Assembly: GCF_037975245.1 (NCBI RefSeq)
Contig: NC_092567.1
Coordinates: 2,899,214-2,963,213 of the forward strand
From: Apostichopus japonicus
Lineage: Eukaryota; Echinodermata; Holothuroidea; Aspidochirotida; Stichopodidae
Length of the DNA stretch: 64,000 nt
Direction of reading: 5' to 3'
The notes beneath the pieces were generated by a model. It searched no databases and was not told the origin of the DNA. It worked only from the letters and a program-made list of their open reading frames with translations. The position numbers and the translations under genes are program-made. Within the stretch, counting starts at the first letter, position 1. Each line of letters begins with the position of its first letter. This document shows positions 1 to 13,700 of this stretch, piece after piece.

Positions 1-59
1 TAAGTATAGTTGAACATGTAACATTTTAAAGGATGACTATAAGCACAGCATTAATGTTG

Positions 60-965
60 TATGTTGTAGACCACTGGCTTTCAGTCAAGGTTGCGTTTAT
101 TATAACATTTTGAGACATGTTACTTTAGGCAGCTGATTTGATCAGTACAGGTAACTGGACTATATAATATAGTAAGGAGACAGTTATGTCAGTCCAAACC
201 ATAAAAGTTGAAGAAACAATAATATCCTTTTTTGGACTATAACAATTAAAGACTGAAATTCCGCCTTAAGTAATCCTTCAAAACAAATTTAAATTAAACA
301 TAACTCTTTCCAATTTCACTTATTTATTGGATAAGTATTTATTAATATTATTGAACAGCCTAATCTCTATGTGTAGACCACTGGCTTTCAGTCTAGGCTG
401 CTTTTACTATAACATTTTGTTTCATGTTGGGACATGTTACTTTAAACAGATGAGCCCATCAGTAAAGTTAACTGGACTATATTATATAATACGGACACAG
501 TTATGTGAGTTCTTCAAACGCAACACAAAATACAATGGGATGAGAAGGCTTTTATGGCCTCAAATAACATGTTAACATTGAAGTACAATTCTACACGGAC
601 AAATGTTGTTGAAATCATCTAACTATGCTTTGGTTTAAGAACGAAGTTACAAAACTTGATTTTGTTGAGTTATCCAATGTATAAATCACATTATTAACAT
701 GAATATTTAGGCCTGTACTAAGGGGTTGACGTCATCATCAATTTAGCATTAAAGGAGTTTTCCAGACATTTATCTTACCTAACCAGAAAAGTTGAAAAAA
801 CATTAATGACACTCCTTTTTTTTTGTACTACAACATTTAAAGACTGAAATTCCGAATAAAGTAATCCTTTAAACAAAATGTGAATTGAACAGTTATCTTT
901 CAAATTTTACTTATTTCTTGGATATGTATTTATTAATATTATTTTACAATTTAATCTTTCTACAA
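60..965. repeat. Diverged, interleaved tandem duplications downstream of the NLR gene
   Basis: The segment 66-190 (GTAGACCACTGGCTTTCAGT) recurs at 373-505. The segment 205-360 (AAGACTGAAATTCCG and GTATTTATTAATATTATT) recurs at 790-950. The sequence between the copies is not shared, so the present order results from at least two events. No coding potential is visible. Confidence 0.75.
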
Positions 966-1625
966 GATCCATTCACAATGAATGTAAAATTTACAGTGTT
1001 TACGAAGTCACCATTCCATTGTCTTGAGAATATAGGCATTTGATGACGTCACAATCATACCGGACTAGTTCCATGTGTGAGCTCTATCTGGCGTTGTTTG
1101 TAGTATTTGGGAGATGTTAACAGTTTACAACCTAAATCTTTATTAGATCCTTTCTCACTAAAATTACTGCCATCGTTTTGAGGATTGAGTGAATGACGTC
1201 ACAGTCCTGCTGATAATTGGCATCGCCAGATGGACATGCATTTTGCATTGAGCTGTAATATAAAGGTAAACTGATAAATATTAGGTTATAGTGTTATCAT
1301 AATAAATTGGTCGAACAACTTACTTGTTAGTATAATAATGAGGAAGTGATACCTAAGCAACCCCCAGAAAAAGCGCCAGGAATACCATGAGCCAACAAGT
1401 AATTTAACCCACCAGCTAAAAAAAAAACACTGGAACAAGCAAACGATGTTTCTGTAAATGGAGGGAACTTATCACTCATTTCCATACATTTCATCAGGGA
1501 CCAGCTTGGTTAATGAAAAATATAATAGAACCAAGTATAGTTGAAGCAAATGATATTAGTGACCATATAAAATCAGATAATCACAGATATAGGAACACAT
1601 ATTCTGATTATTGATGGAGATTATT

Positions 1626-1631
1626 TTTAAT
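1626..1631 (-). terminator. Candidate poly(A) signal of the NLR gene
   Basis: ATTAAA on the minus strand about 100 nt after the proposed stop codon. ATTAAA is the commonest variant of the AATAAA signal. A canonical AATAAA is found on the same strand only about 0.6 kb after the stop, at 1139-1144. Choosing between them needs transcript ends. Confidence 0.25.
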
Positions 1632-1732
1632 ATATTAAGATTTTACAAATAAAAGTAAGTAGCAGACAATCACTGTTAACAAATACAATGTAAATACTAA
1701 GGTAGAGAGTATTCAGCTGTATTGACTTACAG

Positions 1733-1780
1733 TTACTTGCGCCTTGCCAGGTTCCACTGGTAACTCCTCTCATTGAATCC
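1733..1780 (-). CDS. NLR coding exon 8: terminal exon with stop codon
   Basis: Acceptor TTCTCTCTTGTTTAG ahead of 1780. In phase 0 it encodes GFNERSYQWNLARRK and a TAA stop at 1735-1733. The tail is basic, contrasting with the acidic microexon before it. A GTAAGT sits just after the stop, so an alternative reading in which this is an internal exon in another phase is possible (that frame stays open as DSMRGVTSGTWQGASN). The 3' UTR would run toward lower coordinates; an ATTAAA on the minus strand (1626-1631) is a candidate poly(A) signal, with AATAAA near 1139-1144 as another. Confidence 0.45.
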   Translation of the reverse strand, partial: GFNERSYQWNLARRK

Positions 1781-4700
1781 CTAAACAAGAGAGAAAAATA
1801 TAAGCAATGAATGTGTATAAGATGACACAGAAACAAAGACAGTGCAGTATATAATTAAATGTTGTAAATATTCATCATATGCATCCATATTAAAAGTGTT
1901 ATTTCAGATAAATCGAGTCATGTTACATAAAACTTTGAATGTTTCAAATGTTTTGGAAATTGTTGTCCTGTTCATTATTATTATTTCAGTTATTATTTTA
2001 GGGATTCCTAACGAGTACGTCTTGCGAATATTGTAGTACTGAACATGATATACACGTGAAGGCTTAATCCATGAAACCATGGTCACCTATGATGTGTTCG
2101 CTCTGATTCCATGCTCGAAAGGATTTGTGAAGATTGAATTCTATAAAAAAAACGTTCTTCTGTTTGCTTGAAATATTCCAAATAAGTATATAAATTACAA
2201 AATGAATAACATATGTCAACCCATATTGACTCACAGCACGAGGATAATATCCTTTCCCAGTCTATAAAAAAAAAGTTAATGTGTAAAACAGTATTACTGT
2301 ACAAGAATCAGTTCACTTATCTCCACCCGACCCTCTTCCCTGTTGGTAACCATCTAATGACCTACTCAGGGGATTTCCCCTTGATATCACGATGACTCAA
2401 TCAATGCAACCCAATGTACTATCACACATTGGTGCGATGCAGGGAAACGTTCTATCCTGTTTAAAAGCTGATCCCGTCTAGCTGAGTAGCCATTTTCAAT
2501 TAAATTTTAAAGTTTAACATTCTCATCGTTATGAAAGAATTCACAAATGTAGGAGAAAATCAAATTGGACATTGACTCATTCCTTCTTCCTGTAGAACTT
2601 TGAAACCAATCGGATCATTTCGTCTAAAAGTTAAATGAAATGTTGGGTAGGCCATGTCACTACTGGTGTACCTTTAATACAGAAATTCCCTGAATTGACC
2701 ATTATTTAAATGTAACGGGATAGAAGATTAATGAATGCGTCCAGTTACAGACAATTCATAATAATGGACGTTAAATATGAATCTAAGAGACTGACTTCGG
2801 TCAGCTTGCGGCTTTGATTAGCCAATGATGGCTTTTTTTCGAGTTCCTGCTTGCAGGAGGATATAAATTACATATATGAACAGTTTAGGTGTTAATTATT
2901 AATGCATATTATAGTGCGAAAGAATATAAACAGTTTAAGCCTTAAATGCGAAAACAGAGTCTTTCTTGCTAGCTACCTTATTTCCCAAACTATAGTTTAA
3001 TCATCGACACATCGTTCTGATTAATAACCAGTCTAATTAACCGTCCCAATAACACCATTTTACAGATGAACGGAGGAAAGGGGGGGGGGGGAGGGCGGAC
3101 TCAGACCGGTGTAAAAAATAAGTATAATAAATTGTAATTCACTGAACATTTGAAACTCATATACGCTCTCTGTCCGTCTTTACGCCGTTGTTGGCTGCTT
3201 TCTTAAAAGAATCCGTGACAGTAATTCATTGCTAGCTCATTTTGACTAACTTTAGAAAGGTTTGGTAAAATATAAAGAAATTGGCTTTCATATTGCAAAA
3301 ATAAATGCAGACTAAAAACAACGGTGACCGTATAGAAAAATTAACTCTACCAGGTTGTGCTAACAAATAATCAATTAATTGAGATAACAACCAGCGTTAA
3401 CCGTTTCGAAATCTTACTGTAGGCTTTGAACTGACACACATTTGGGAAGTATATTGCTCAATAAATGTTTTTTTTTTTAAGGTTTATGTTGAAAGAGAGT
3501 CGACTCTCATGCACGCAGCTTCATACTAATCACTATAGTGTCGTTAGCTACCTACACCGTTGCTGTCATGTCTTTTATATAAACGGACCTGAACTGGAGC
3601 TTACTTGATGCACCCCTCCTCCATTTAATCCACTCTGTAATGGATTACTGTATGACGTCATCACTCAGTCACTAAAACATCAACCGTTCATTTCTACTAG
3701 TTTCCTTACATGTCTTATGACAACAGTTCGCTCCGAGTTAGTGATTTTATGACACAGTGTATGCTCTCGTTTCACAATGATTCATGATGCTATTACCCAA
3801 CGGATACAATCCTAAACCATCCCCAACCCCTCCCCGACCCCAGGGAATGATTGTAATGATTTTAATATATCAAAGAATACCGGAGTAGAGATTTATGGTA
3901 GATTTGAGTAAAGACTTCTACAGTTAGCCCTTTGTGTGTAGAGAAAATTGTTACGCTATAAAAGTAACATTCAAAATGTTAATTTTTTTTTATCAGTTCC
4001 TTTCACGGTCAATAAATTGTGAACACAATTTTCAAGGAGAAATTAATGAACAAAGGATGTTCTACAAGAAAATTATAAATATCTTCTATAATACTTTTGG
4101 TATTGGTAACGAATTATGATATGCACATCAGCAGAGTGAAATAAAATAATCATGAAGCATCTACCAGCGGGAGGGGATTGACCGCTTAAAAGTTATATTC
4201 CAATATTGTATGAGGCTTGTAACACGCCATAACACCGGACTAAACTTATTTTAAAGTCTATCCGTTTCTTAGTTTAGCATTATATACTTTGACCGTGTGT
4301 GCGGAAGTAAGATTATTTAGGCCGCATCTAAACTTGACATTGAGAACGGTGCTATCATCATTACGAGTTATACACGTGTAACTGGGCTATCTGAATTCCC
4401 TTTTCGATACACGACAATTATAAATCTTTCTCCGTGATGAGAAACAAAGTTTAATGCTCGTTTGTCTTATTTCTTTGTTTCACATTAATTAATACCTCTG
4501 TGTCTGTTACTAAAATTACCGTTACTAATTAACAGGAACATGAATATATGTCTCGCTTACCTCTTCTCCTGGTAGTTTGCCATTTTCGTCACAGGCCTGA
4601 AAGGAAGAGAAATATTATATTCATGAGATTTTGAAATTGAATTTCAGGAAAATATAACATGGCGAAGCAAAAAATTTATAAATTAGAATGATATATTTCA

Positions 4701-7700
4701 CAAATATCACAGTAAACTATTCCTGAGAGGTAAACGCACAGTTTTCCAACACACTAAAGTCAATATAGGAGACAGACTCGTCCATGTAAGGTGCACGGAC
4801 TTAATAACATTAATATAAGCATCAGCTTTATAGGGTAGACATAGTTAGTTTTATAAACCCGCCCATAAAGACTGAATGACGTCATGAAACACTGAGTGAC
4901 GTCATAATGATGAGCTTCTCACTAAGATGATCAGATAAATACCATAAACGACAGAGAAGATGACAAGGAGGGAAAAAGATGACAGTATTCAAAGATAGAC
5001 CCCAGAATATCGTTATTGGATCAATGTAATGATGCAAAAATAAAGCAAAATATTGAGTAGCCCCTTCCCCCTTCGTCTTAGATATTCTGTTTTTATCGTA
5101 TTGGTTGATCGTGAAGAGATAACCATGACAGTTTAGGAAATGTACTTGTATGATGAACAAATAAAATAAGAGACACAAGGGGAGAATTAAATAGACTACT
5201 GTAGATCTGTTAACCTTTAAAAATATCATAAAATATATAATCCCTGCACAGATTTTTTCTTTCTAAATTTACCATGGGTGTGTGTATGTTTAATTGGTAG
5301 TTTTTACATGCGCACATAATCAGTTTTCCAATAGTTGTCTCTTTCTGTTCAACGTTAGGCAAGGAACACTTAGACCAGGAAGCGACGGTCTGTAAATTAA
5401 GGAATATATTGGGTTTGTGTAACCGATGCGCCCTGTGTGTCTATTAGACTAGTATTGGCAGAAACCACGTGCTGGACTTGGTTTGGATTGCTCATATACT
5501 CTATAGAACTCTGTTCGGACTCGAGAGTGCCATATTCGAACCAAGTGGTCTCAAACTTGGCTCTGAAAAAAGAATATTTGGACTCTACCACATCAGAGTG
5601 TTTCTTATACTATAACATACCAATATATTGAATGGTTCTGTTAGAAATTAAGTACTAAGAACAATAGGAACCATGTGAGGATACAAGGCCCGGATGTTGC
5701 ATTATTTTATCATCAGTACTTGAATATAATTATGAAGATACAATAGTTAATTTGCCGGGTGGTAAATTTTACAAAATCAGCCACATTACCAGGTACTTTG
5801 AACCCCCCCCCCCACCCTTGTCATCCCACTCGGGCCTTAGCTCTTTCGAAATAATATTTTTGTTTTAAATTGTATTTATCAGTTATTCGAAAAGACGAAA
5901 GAAATAATACAAATATTTTAAAAACACTTTTATTTCAGATTCACCGTTGCCTTTTTTGTTGTATCATAATGCTGCTGCTTATTCATAGTACTGTACATAA
6001 AGAGGATGGTACAAAGAGGATGGTACGTTTCCTGAAAATTAAATAAAAACCTTAAATTTAATCTTTTAGTTACACTTTTAAGTTGTCACCTCTCCATTTA
6101 ATTGTCCTAGTATGTTAAAGTACATCAAGTTGATGAAACCTACCTAAAAATATATTTGTTTCTTAGTTTCAAGTGAAACCAAGATACGTCCTTTCATAAG
6201 CCTGCTTGGACCCACACATTCATATCAGTCACGTATATACACATTAATCTAAATTGATAAAGAAATATAATCAATATGGATCCCTCAAATCCCATTACAA
6301 CTCAAACTACTAAGTAACATTTAATGATTGTTGTATTGCTGCTTGCAGTGACGTCAGACGTAAAGATTCTAGAGATGAAAATTATCCATCTATATTTTCA
6401 CCAATAAAACAGTTTTTGACTGAGAGCACGATGGATTCATTTTGCTTTATATATTATAATCTGTCTGAATATTCCATAATTTAAAATTGAGAATGCTCAT
6501 TGATTCACAGGGCAATTACTTATATAAGGAGAGCATATAGGGGTCTACATGCGGAGAAAGAAGGACAATAATAATTAGGAAATAGGACGAAAGTGCTGGA
6601 GTACGAGCGTGGAAGGGAGACTTCATTAAGTTTCATTCATGTGTACCATATACCTCATGTTATTGCTACCATACATCGTCACAAGGGTGCTATCGTATAC
6701 GTTGTATTGGGCGATATATACATCCTGGACAAATAAGTCCTCGTCGTTGGACAAAAGAAAATTTAAAAAAATAATATAATTATCGTCACTTCAGTTCGGG
6801 ACCTAGCCCCTCCCCCACCCCCCCCCCCCCCCCATAAGAATCTCTCAGGAAGTTGTATTTCATCTTTGATATGTTCATTGATATATTACACATCAAACCA
6901 GAGAACGTATGTTATTACGATAATTAGGCAAGACATGGAATTTTATGACCGATTGTCTTTAATTCGGTTCAAGTTTACTTAATCAGAATGTCTTAACGTG
7001 CGACGTGTGATTACATGAATTAACACTTAATTAATGCCTATCTGAACATTTACGGTTGTATAAGATTTCGTTTCATTTTCAATGCATTATATATTACACA
7101 ACGCATATGGCTGCTTTAGGAACACTTGAATATGGTTCCAAATAAGATGAAAGGGTGTTGAAAGAGAGGAGTAGGGACAGGGACAGAAAGTTGAGCAAAA
7201 TACAAAGCTTAGGATGATAAAAGAGTGATGAAAACTTTGTAATATCCTCACATGGGTTTCTAAAGTATACTGTGAGCCTGACAGGAAGTAGACACTTGGC
7301 AACATGTAGCATTGTGCCCATTTCAAGAATTTCGGGTAAAATGAAGATCATATCCTAGATTAACGCTCTGTCCTACCGTGACATGTATTATATAATTATG
7401 TCGCATACCTCACTGATCTAAACAGTTTAAAACAGATCTAATGAAAGTATTCAACAGAATCTTTTATGTCAATATCTTAAGGTTATAGCTTTGCATACGC
7501 ATAGGCGTAGGGGCCCAATTTGATTTGGGAGAGCTGTAACAACTTGCCCGAAAAATAAAACACATTTTTTTTCGTGCGCGTACAACATCTTAATTCACAT
7601 ATTATATGCATCGGTTATTACATCGCATGCCAATTACATACAACCATTTGCCTTCTTATAACCCTTCCGTATTGTTTTTTGGGGCAAGTCGTTACAATAA

Positions 7701-10700
7701 TAATGATCATAATAGAATCAGTTTAACCATTGAAAAACACGTTGAAATTTATTTTCTTTCAGTAGGTGCCCGAAAAATTATCAGCATATTGCCCGAATTT
7801 TCACAAAACTATTTGGTTGGGGGTTTTAGCCTCCCCCTAGCCCCCCCCCCACCTCTTACACATATGTTTATACTGTAGCACTTTCATCCATATAACTAAA
7901 CAAGTCTTAGTCCGTAGCGACTGTAACGGAATACCTACAGCAATATAGACTATATGACTATGTGTTGTCTGTTATACCAGACAGTCGTATATCTGTAAAT
8001 CAGCTTAGTCTGTACTTTAGACAAATCCATCTTATGACATCGTCAAAGATGATGTTTCAGTTATAGCATTGCTTATACCATTTTGATCGCGAGGGATAAT
8101 TCGATCATCAATAACGGTGTATCAAAAAGATAAAATCAGATTAAAAATTCTCAAAATTATAATATGTAACATTTACAGCTCTTCCGTTAACTAATTATTC
8201 CTTTAAGCGTTTTGATTGGACATTTCCTATATAGAGTATACATGCAGACATATAGAACACCCATTGTATCCTGCACTTTAAATGTCTTTTAGTTAAATCT
8301 AATAGAAAGTTACACAATTCTCATATCCTGCCAGAAAATGGAATAAAGCCATTAGGAACTTATTTTATTGGCTCTGTTTGAATAAACTTTAAAAGTTGAT
8401 TCAAACAGAGCCACTTGAAACCTTTTCTTTTATAGATTACTTTTAGCAACATAAAGTTTCAAGTATTTATTAACCTTTTACTTTCTTATCTTTACATTCA
8501 TATTTATGTACATATTTGTTTATTTCTTAGTCTTTCGTTCTCATGTTTGAATCTTTTATATTTATACTGGTGAAAACGGTAATAAAATGTTAAATATATT
8601 CGGCGATTGTAATAGATTCGAGTTGATATTTCCTACGGAAGCTCTAAGTGTACATGTTATTTGTTCAACGGTATAGCAATATTATAGTAGGAACTATGAA
8701 TCTGACCGCTTGTAATTAGCCTCAGCAGACGATGAGAATACAAACAACTTCAGCCCCAATTATAACATGAATAAGAAGGTAAAGCTAGTATCATGTCATG
8801 ACATGTGTAATAGTTCTGATTTAAGTTCGGATGATGGTAAAAAACAACCAGGTTTTACATGCGTTCAAGCATCTATCAAAGTTATAATAAGTCATCAAAC
8901 TGATGAAAACTTTTGAGTGCTATTTGATGGCGATGAAGTTGACATTGTAAACGAAACCAGCTATGTAAATGTTACATTCGTTAAGTTATTCTTGTCATTC
9001 AACCATTGCTATAAACGGATCATCCAGCTTCTCCAAAGGAGAGTCTAATGTACATCTAAAATACTTTTTCACAAAATGCAGTATAAGCAATATACGGCAC
9101 GGGCTTAGGATGTATATATATCCGTGACGCAGTATCTTGAAGAAAAAAAAGACTGATTGATGTGGGTGATCTTTATGAACATTGTGTTCGTATACAGCGT
9201 CACAAATTACGTGTCCGGTTCTTTGATTACCATGGTAGCTAGACAACAGAACGAAGCAGTAGTACAATTGCCCCACATACTAACTAGCATTATGGTCTTG
9301 TTGTGTAAATGTGCGTAAAAAGTGATTTAATCACAGCTCCGCCGAATCATTAGTAACGATTTATACCACAGAGCAAACCTGGTACCACTACAAACATATA
9401 TTTACAAGATCTTTTTTTTTTTACAGTTTATTTCAATTAACGAATATAATACTTTTACGAATTCCAAAATAGTCTTCAATTTTCTTTCATTTTATCAATA
9501 AACGTATCACCTCTTCCTTCATTAATATCAATCGCCAAAATGTCCAGCATTCGCATTCTGGAAAACGGTGAGTCTGATGTTCACAAGCAATTTCGTTTAT
9601 CTATGCAATCCACACACAAATGATCGGCAATGACAACCAGTTTCTAATATGATTTTAAAACCATTGAAAGAACAACACAATTCAAATCGCGCTGCTTCGC
9701 ATCGGTCACCCTACGTTACATTACCAGTTCATCTTCATTTCTGACCCAAAACATAACTGGTTTGTTAATGTCTTATACACATTAGTGTACGTGGAACCGT
9801 CGCAGAAACATTTACCTTGATAAATAATGTTTAAACAGTAGTGATCGTTCAAATCCCCTGAAGCTATGTACGTCAAAATGTTTACACTAATCTAGATAAG
9901 TAGTAACTTAAACTATAGTTATCATTCAAATCTCTTGAAACAATTAGAGAGAACTGAGTTAATAATTGAGTAAGATTGAACTTAGAAGGAAGAGGAGCAG
10001 AAATGGACATTTGCAGCTTCTGCACTTTGTGTTGTTTTGCTACAATCTGCAGGTAGCAAACTTGGCAGTATAAGGAAGATAAGAACCTTGAAAACATAAT
10101 GTTACTTCAGTACACCGAAATCCTAACAGCGGGAAGGTTAAAGTTCTTAACAAATATCCATGACACTAAATTTGTGGGACAAAAAATTGTCTAAATCTGG
10201 TTAAGCAACAAATAATTCAAATCAGGAGCAGTCATTTGGTTGTAACAATATGTCTATACCTCTTAGTTAGTTGCAGAATATCCAATATCCAATTCTACAA
10301 ATACATGGTTTGGTCAAATTTACAACCTATTACGTAATAGGCAGTTTTATTTCATGTTAAGAAATACGTTTACCCAGTGACTTAATTCTCACCTTTATTT
10401 ATCTTTAGCCATTCCCCAACTTTTCATTGACTTATACAGTTGGGGTAGATCACCCAAAACTCTGTCCCTGTAGTCAGCTGCTAAAATTATCACATGCCAA
10501 TCATGTACTTTTGAATTAATTCGCTAAAACAGCACAAAATTTCAACAGTGAATTTGTTCAGTAATTACTGGAACGAAGACAACTTATTTAAAGCTTACTA
10601 TCATTTAGTGTTGAAATGATTTTTGGAAGGCTCCCGTAAAAGTGAACAAAACCACTTAAAATCATAATACAGGGGCAGCTAAACTGGGCATCTATACTGG

Positions 10701-13700
10701 ACATCTATACTGGGGCAGCCCTGGGCATCTATAAAGGGGCAGCTATACGGGATAGCTATACGGGGCAGCTATATGGGGCGGCTATACAGGGGAAGCTATA
10801 TGGGACAGATAAACGGTGGAAGCTACACAGGGGCAGATATACAAGCACAGCTATACGGGCAGCTACACCAAGCTACAGGGTCGGTTAAAAAGACTGTTAT
10901 ACGACTGTTACATCTGATGTATGTGTTATGGTTAACATATTCACCAAAATTAAATGAACATAACAAACTTGACATTGTTCATAACAACCCGCACAAATAA
11001 ACAAACGGCATATACATCAACATATATCACAATATGTAACAAACCTGTCTAAATGTATACCTTTTAGCTGAAGTTTTTTAGCTGATATTCATGAAAACAG
11101 TGCTCTTATCACCCGACCCCATCTATTCTCTTTTACAGCTCTCATTCCTCAATTTTCTCATCATTTCTAGAATAAAGCGATTTGAACTCAGCTTTTCTTT
11201 GAATGCTGATAACGTTGTATCTTTACAAATTGAAACTACTAGAACCGAGTTTCCTTTACTCATTGCTGCATCTTTGCATACAGTGACAGCTGCCATTAAA
11301 TGAGTTTTAGAGATTGAACAACATATGCATCGTCAACAATATAACAGTTTCATAGGAACGTTATTGAGGAGCGAAGCTAAAACACGATCATATTGATTTT
11401 GTTTCTTACACCTTTATCTAACTCAATATGTTTCATTGTTATAAATATGTACCGTACTTGTGGAGAATTGTTTTACTGATAAAGTAGTTGTTTGAGTATA
11501 ATGATAAATACACGGGTCTAACACAGGCGCGTATCCAGGATCTTCTAACCCGGTGGGGGGGGGGGCGAGTTACTATCTAAACGGAGCCCCTCCATCGGTT
11601 GGCGCGCCGCGTATAAGAAAATTTCTGGTTTTGATACCCCCCCCATTTTATATTTCATACAGACGACAATCTCCCCCACCCACCAACGCTACCCCAACCA
11701 GTTCCCGTAATGGGAAAATATAAATTGCTTATTAAAGCTTATAATGTTGACAGCAATCATGTACACTTAACCGCCACATGTTATCACTATGTTGATATAA
11801 ATAATTAATGTGAATGAAAAACAGAGGGCGGACTTGCATTATCAGCAATAGCTGCCATAAAGGTGAATTGTCTGTTACCTGCCATAGACCGGTCTGCAAG
11901 TTTAGACGACGATTAGGTGTGCTCAAATTCCAAACTGTATGAATAAAATGAAAGAGACATATGAATAGTATCAGTGCATGCTTAATCTTTGCTGGTCTGG
12001 ATTGATAATATAAACATTATATTCAACAAATCTATATTTCCACTCGATGCCAAATTCATATCAGCTGAGTAATCAATCTAGTTGATTCTTCAATTTGTAT
12101 CTTATCAGTTTACTATCATTATCATCTCAGTAATATAGCTGATCATTTTACAACTATTATCCTCTTAGTTATATAACCAATCAGTTTAGAATTGTTATCA
12201 TCTCATTAATATATCTGATCAATTATACACTAAGCCTGCAAGGAAAACACCCCCATTCAAACATAAACATTTCTTGTACTAAATTAAGAAACCAAAGCTT
12301 GCTAGTCGATTATTTGCTGCTCAGATCAAGAATAATAATCCATGGGACGATGAACTGATCAGAGAAGGCTCAACTTCAGTGACGTCATCACAGATTATGA
12401 AAGCCAATAATTTAAATGTTGATAATGGAAAAAATAGTATTTGAATTTATGGAGCTATAAGACTAGACAAATCATCGTGATGATCACGTGATCACATTTC
12501 CGATGTCCTGAGAGTATGTCAGTTGTGTAAACTAAGGTTTATGTGTTTTGTTTCTAGCCACTTTCTTGGGTTTTCGTTCAACTGTATTAAGACTAAAAAC
12601 ATCAATCTCTATACTTGTCCCTTATATTCAGGAGGAAGGTTTGAATAATCTAACATCGTGTTATAATGACTTGACATGCACAATTGTAACATTGAACATT
12701 AACACTGTCCAAATTTCTAAGAAGTTTCAAGAAACCTACCTTAAAGTCTATTATCGACGGAAGTGTTGATGGTGACAAAAAACACTTACATGTAAAGCAC
12801 TATGTATGAAGATATCATATCAACATAAATTATGATTTGTGTCGTGGTTTGTCTTTCAGAACATCAATAAGGCCGTGACAAAACTACAACAAGAACTAAA
12901 CAGAAATATCAGCAGCAATTGTATACAATTACAATACTTGTTGAATTCAAATAGAACAGACCATTGTAACATCTCTTTGTTTCTGTTTGTTTCCATTTTC
13001 TGATTCCGGAATCCCTAGTTTAACGGTTATGATTCGGTAACAATACTGGTGACGATATGACAAATGCTCATTTCCATTAAACTCAAGAAACACGTATCTA
13101 TTTTGAATAACCATGATAATTCCTTTTTCATCAGAGACTACCATAGCCTGCAGCATAGTTGCATCATGATAATTTACATCACCCAAGCGAAGGATGACAA
13201 AATTCTCTTGAGCATTATTTTTATTTAATGAGTAAAAACAGTCTAGGTCTGAGTCGGGTACCCGAATACCTGGGTACCCGACTTAACATTCGTGTACCCG
13301 AGTCGAAAACACACAAAACGAGTACCCGTTTTCTGAGAGGGTGGTCGCGTAATTGCTACGCGATTGCTTTCATGAGTTCATGTTTTGATTAATCAAGACA
13401 CGCGAATACGGAAGATTAATTTAATGAAATAACTTTCTTGTAGTGTAGATGGCTGTTTAATTGCTTACAATTTCTAGTTTGAGCCATTCGTAATGGGGTT
13501 TTTTCCTGTGTGGATAAAATCACTCAACACTGAACACGAAAATATGATACCGGTGAACACTACTCAAAATTGAAATCTTTAATCCATCGAAGCAGCAACT
13601 GTGTACGTACGATACTATATTACCTCTTCAAAACATAGCACATACTTTCCAAACAATTGCTAACAATAGCTAATTGAAAGTTATATACAAGGCTACGTTT

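Larger units (their letters stand above)
1..1732. other. 3' flank of the NLR gene
   Basis: It contains the interleaved duplications (60-965), three TGACGTCA palindromes (727-734, 1044-1051, 1194-1201), candidate poly(A) signals and otherwise AT-rich unique sequence. No second gene was seen. Confidence 0.7.

Noticed and set aside
4882-5229. 115-codon minus-strand frame rich in Leu/Ile/Phe
   Set aside because: AT-rich random frame with alternative start, no domain and no splice context; it overlaps the two CRE palindromes.
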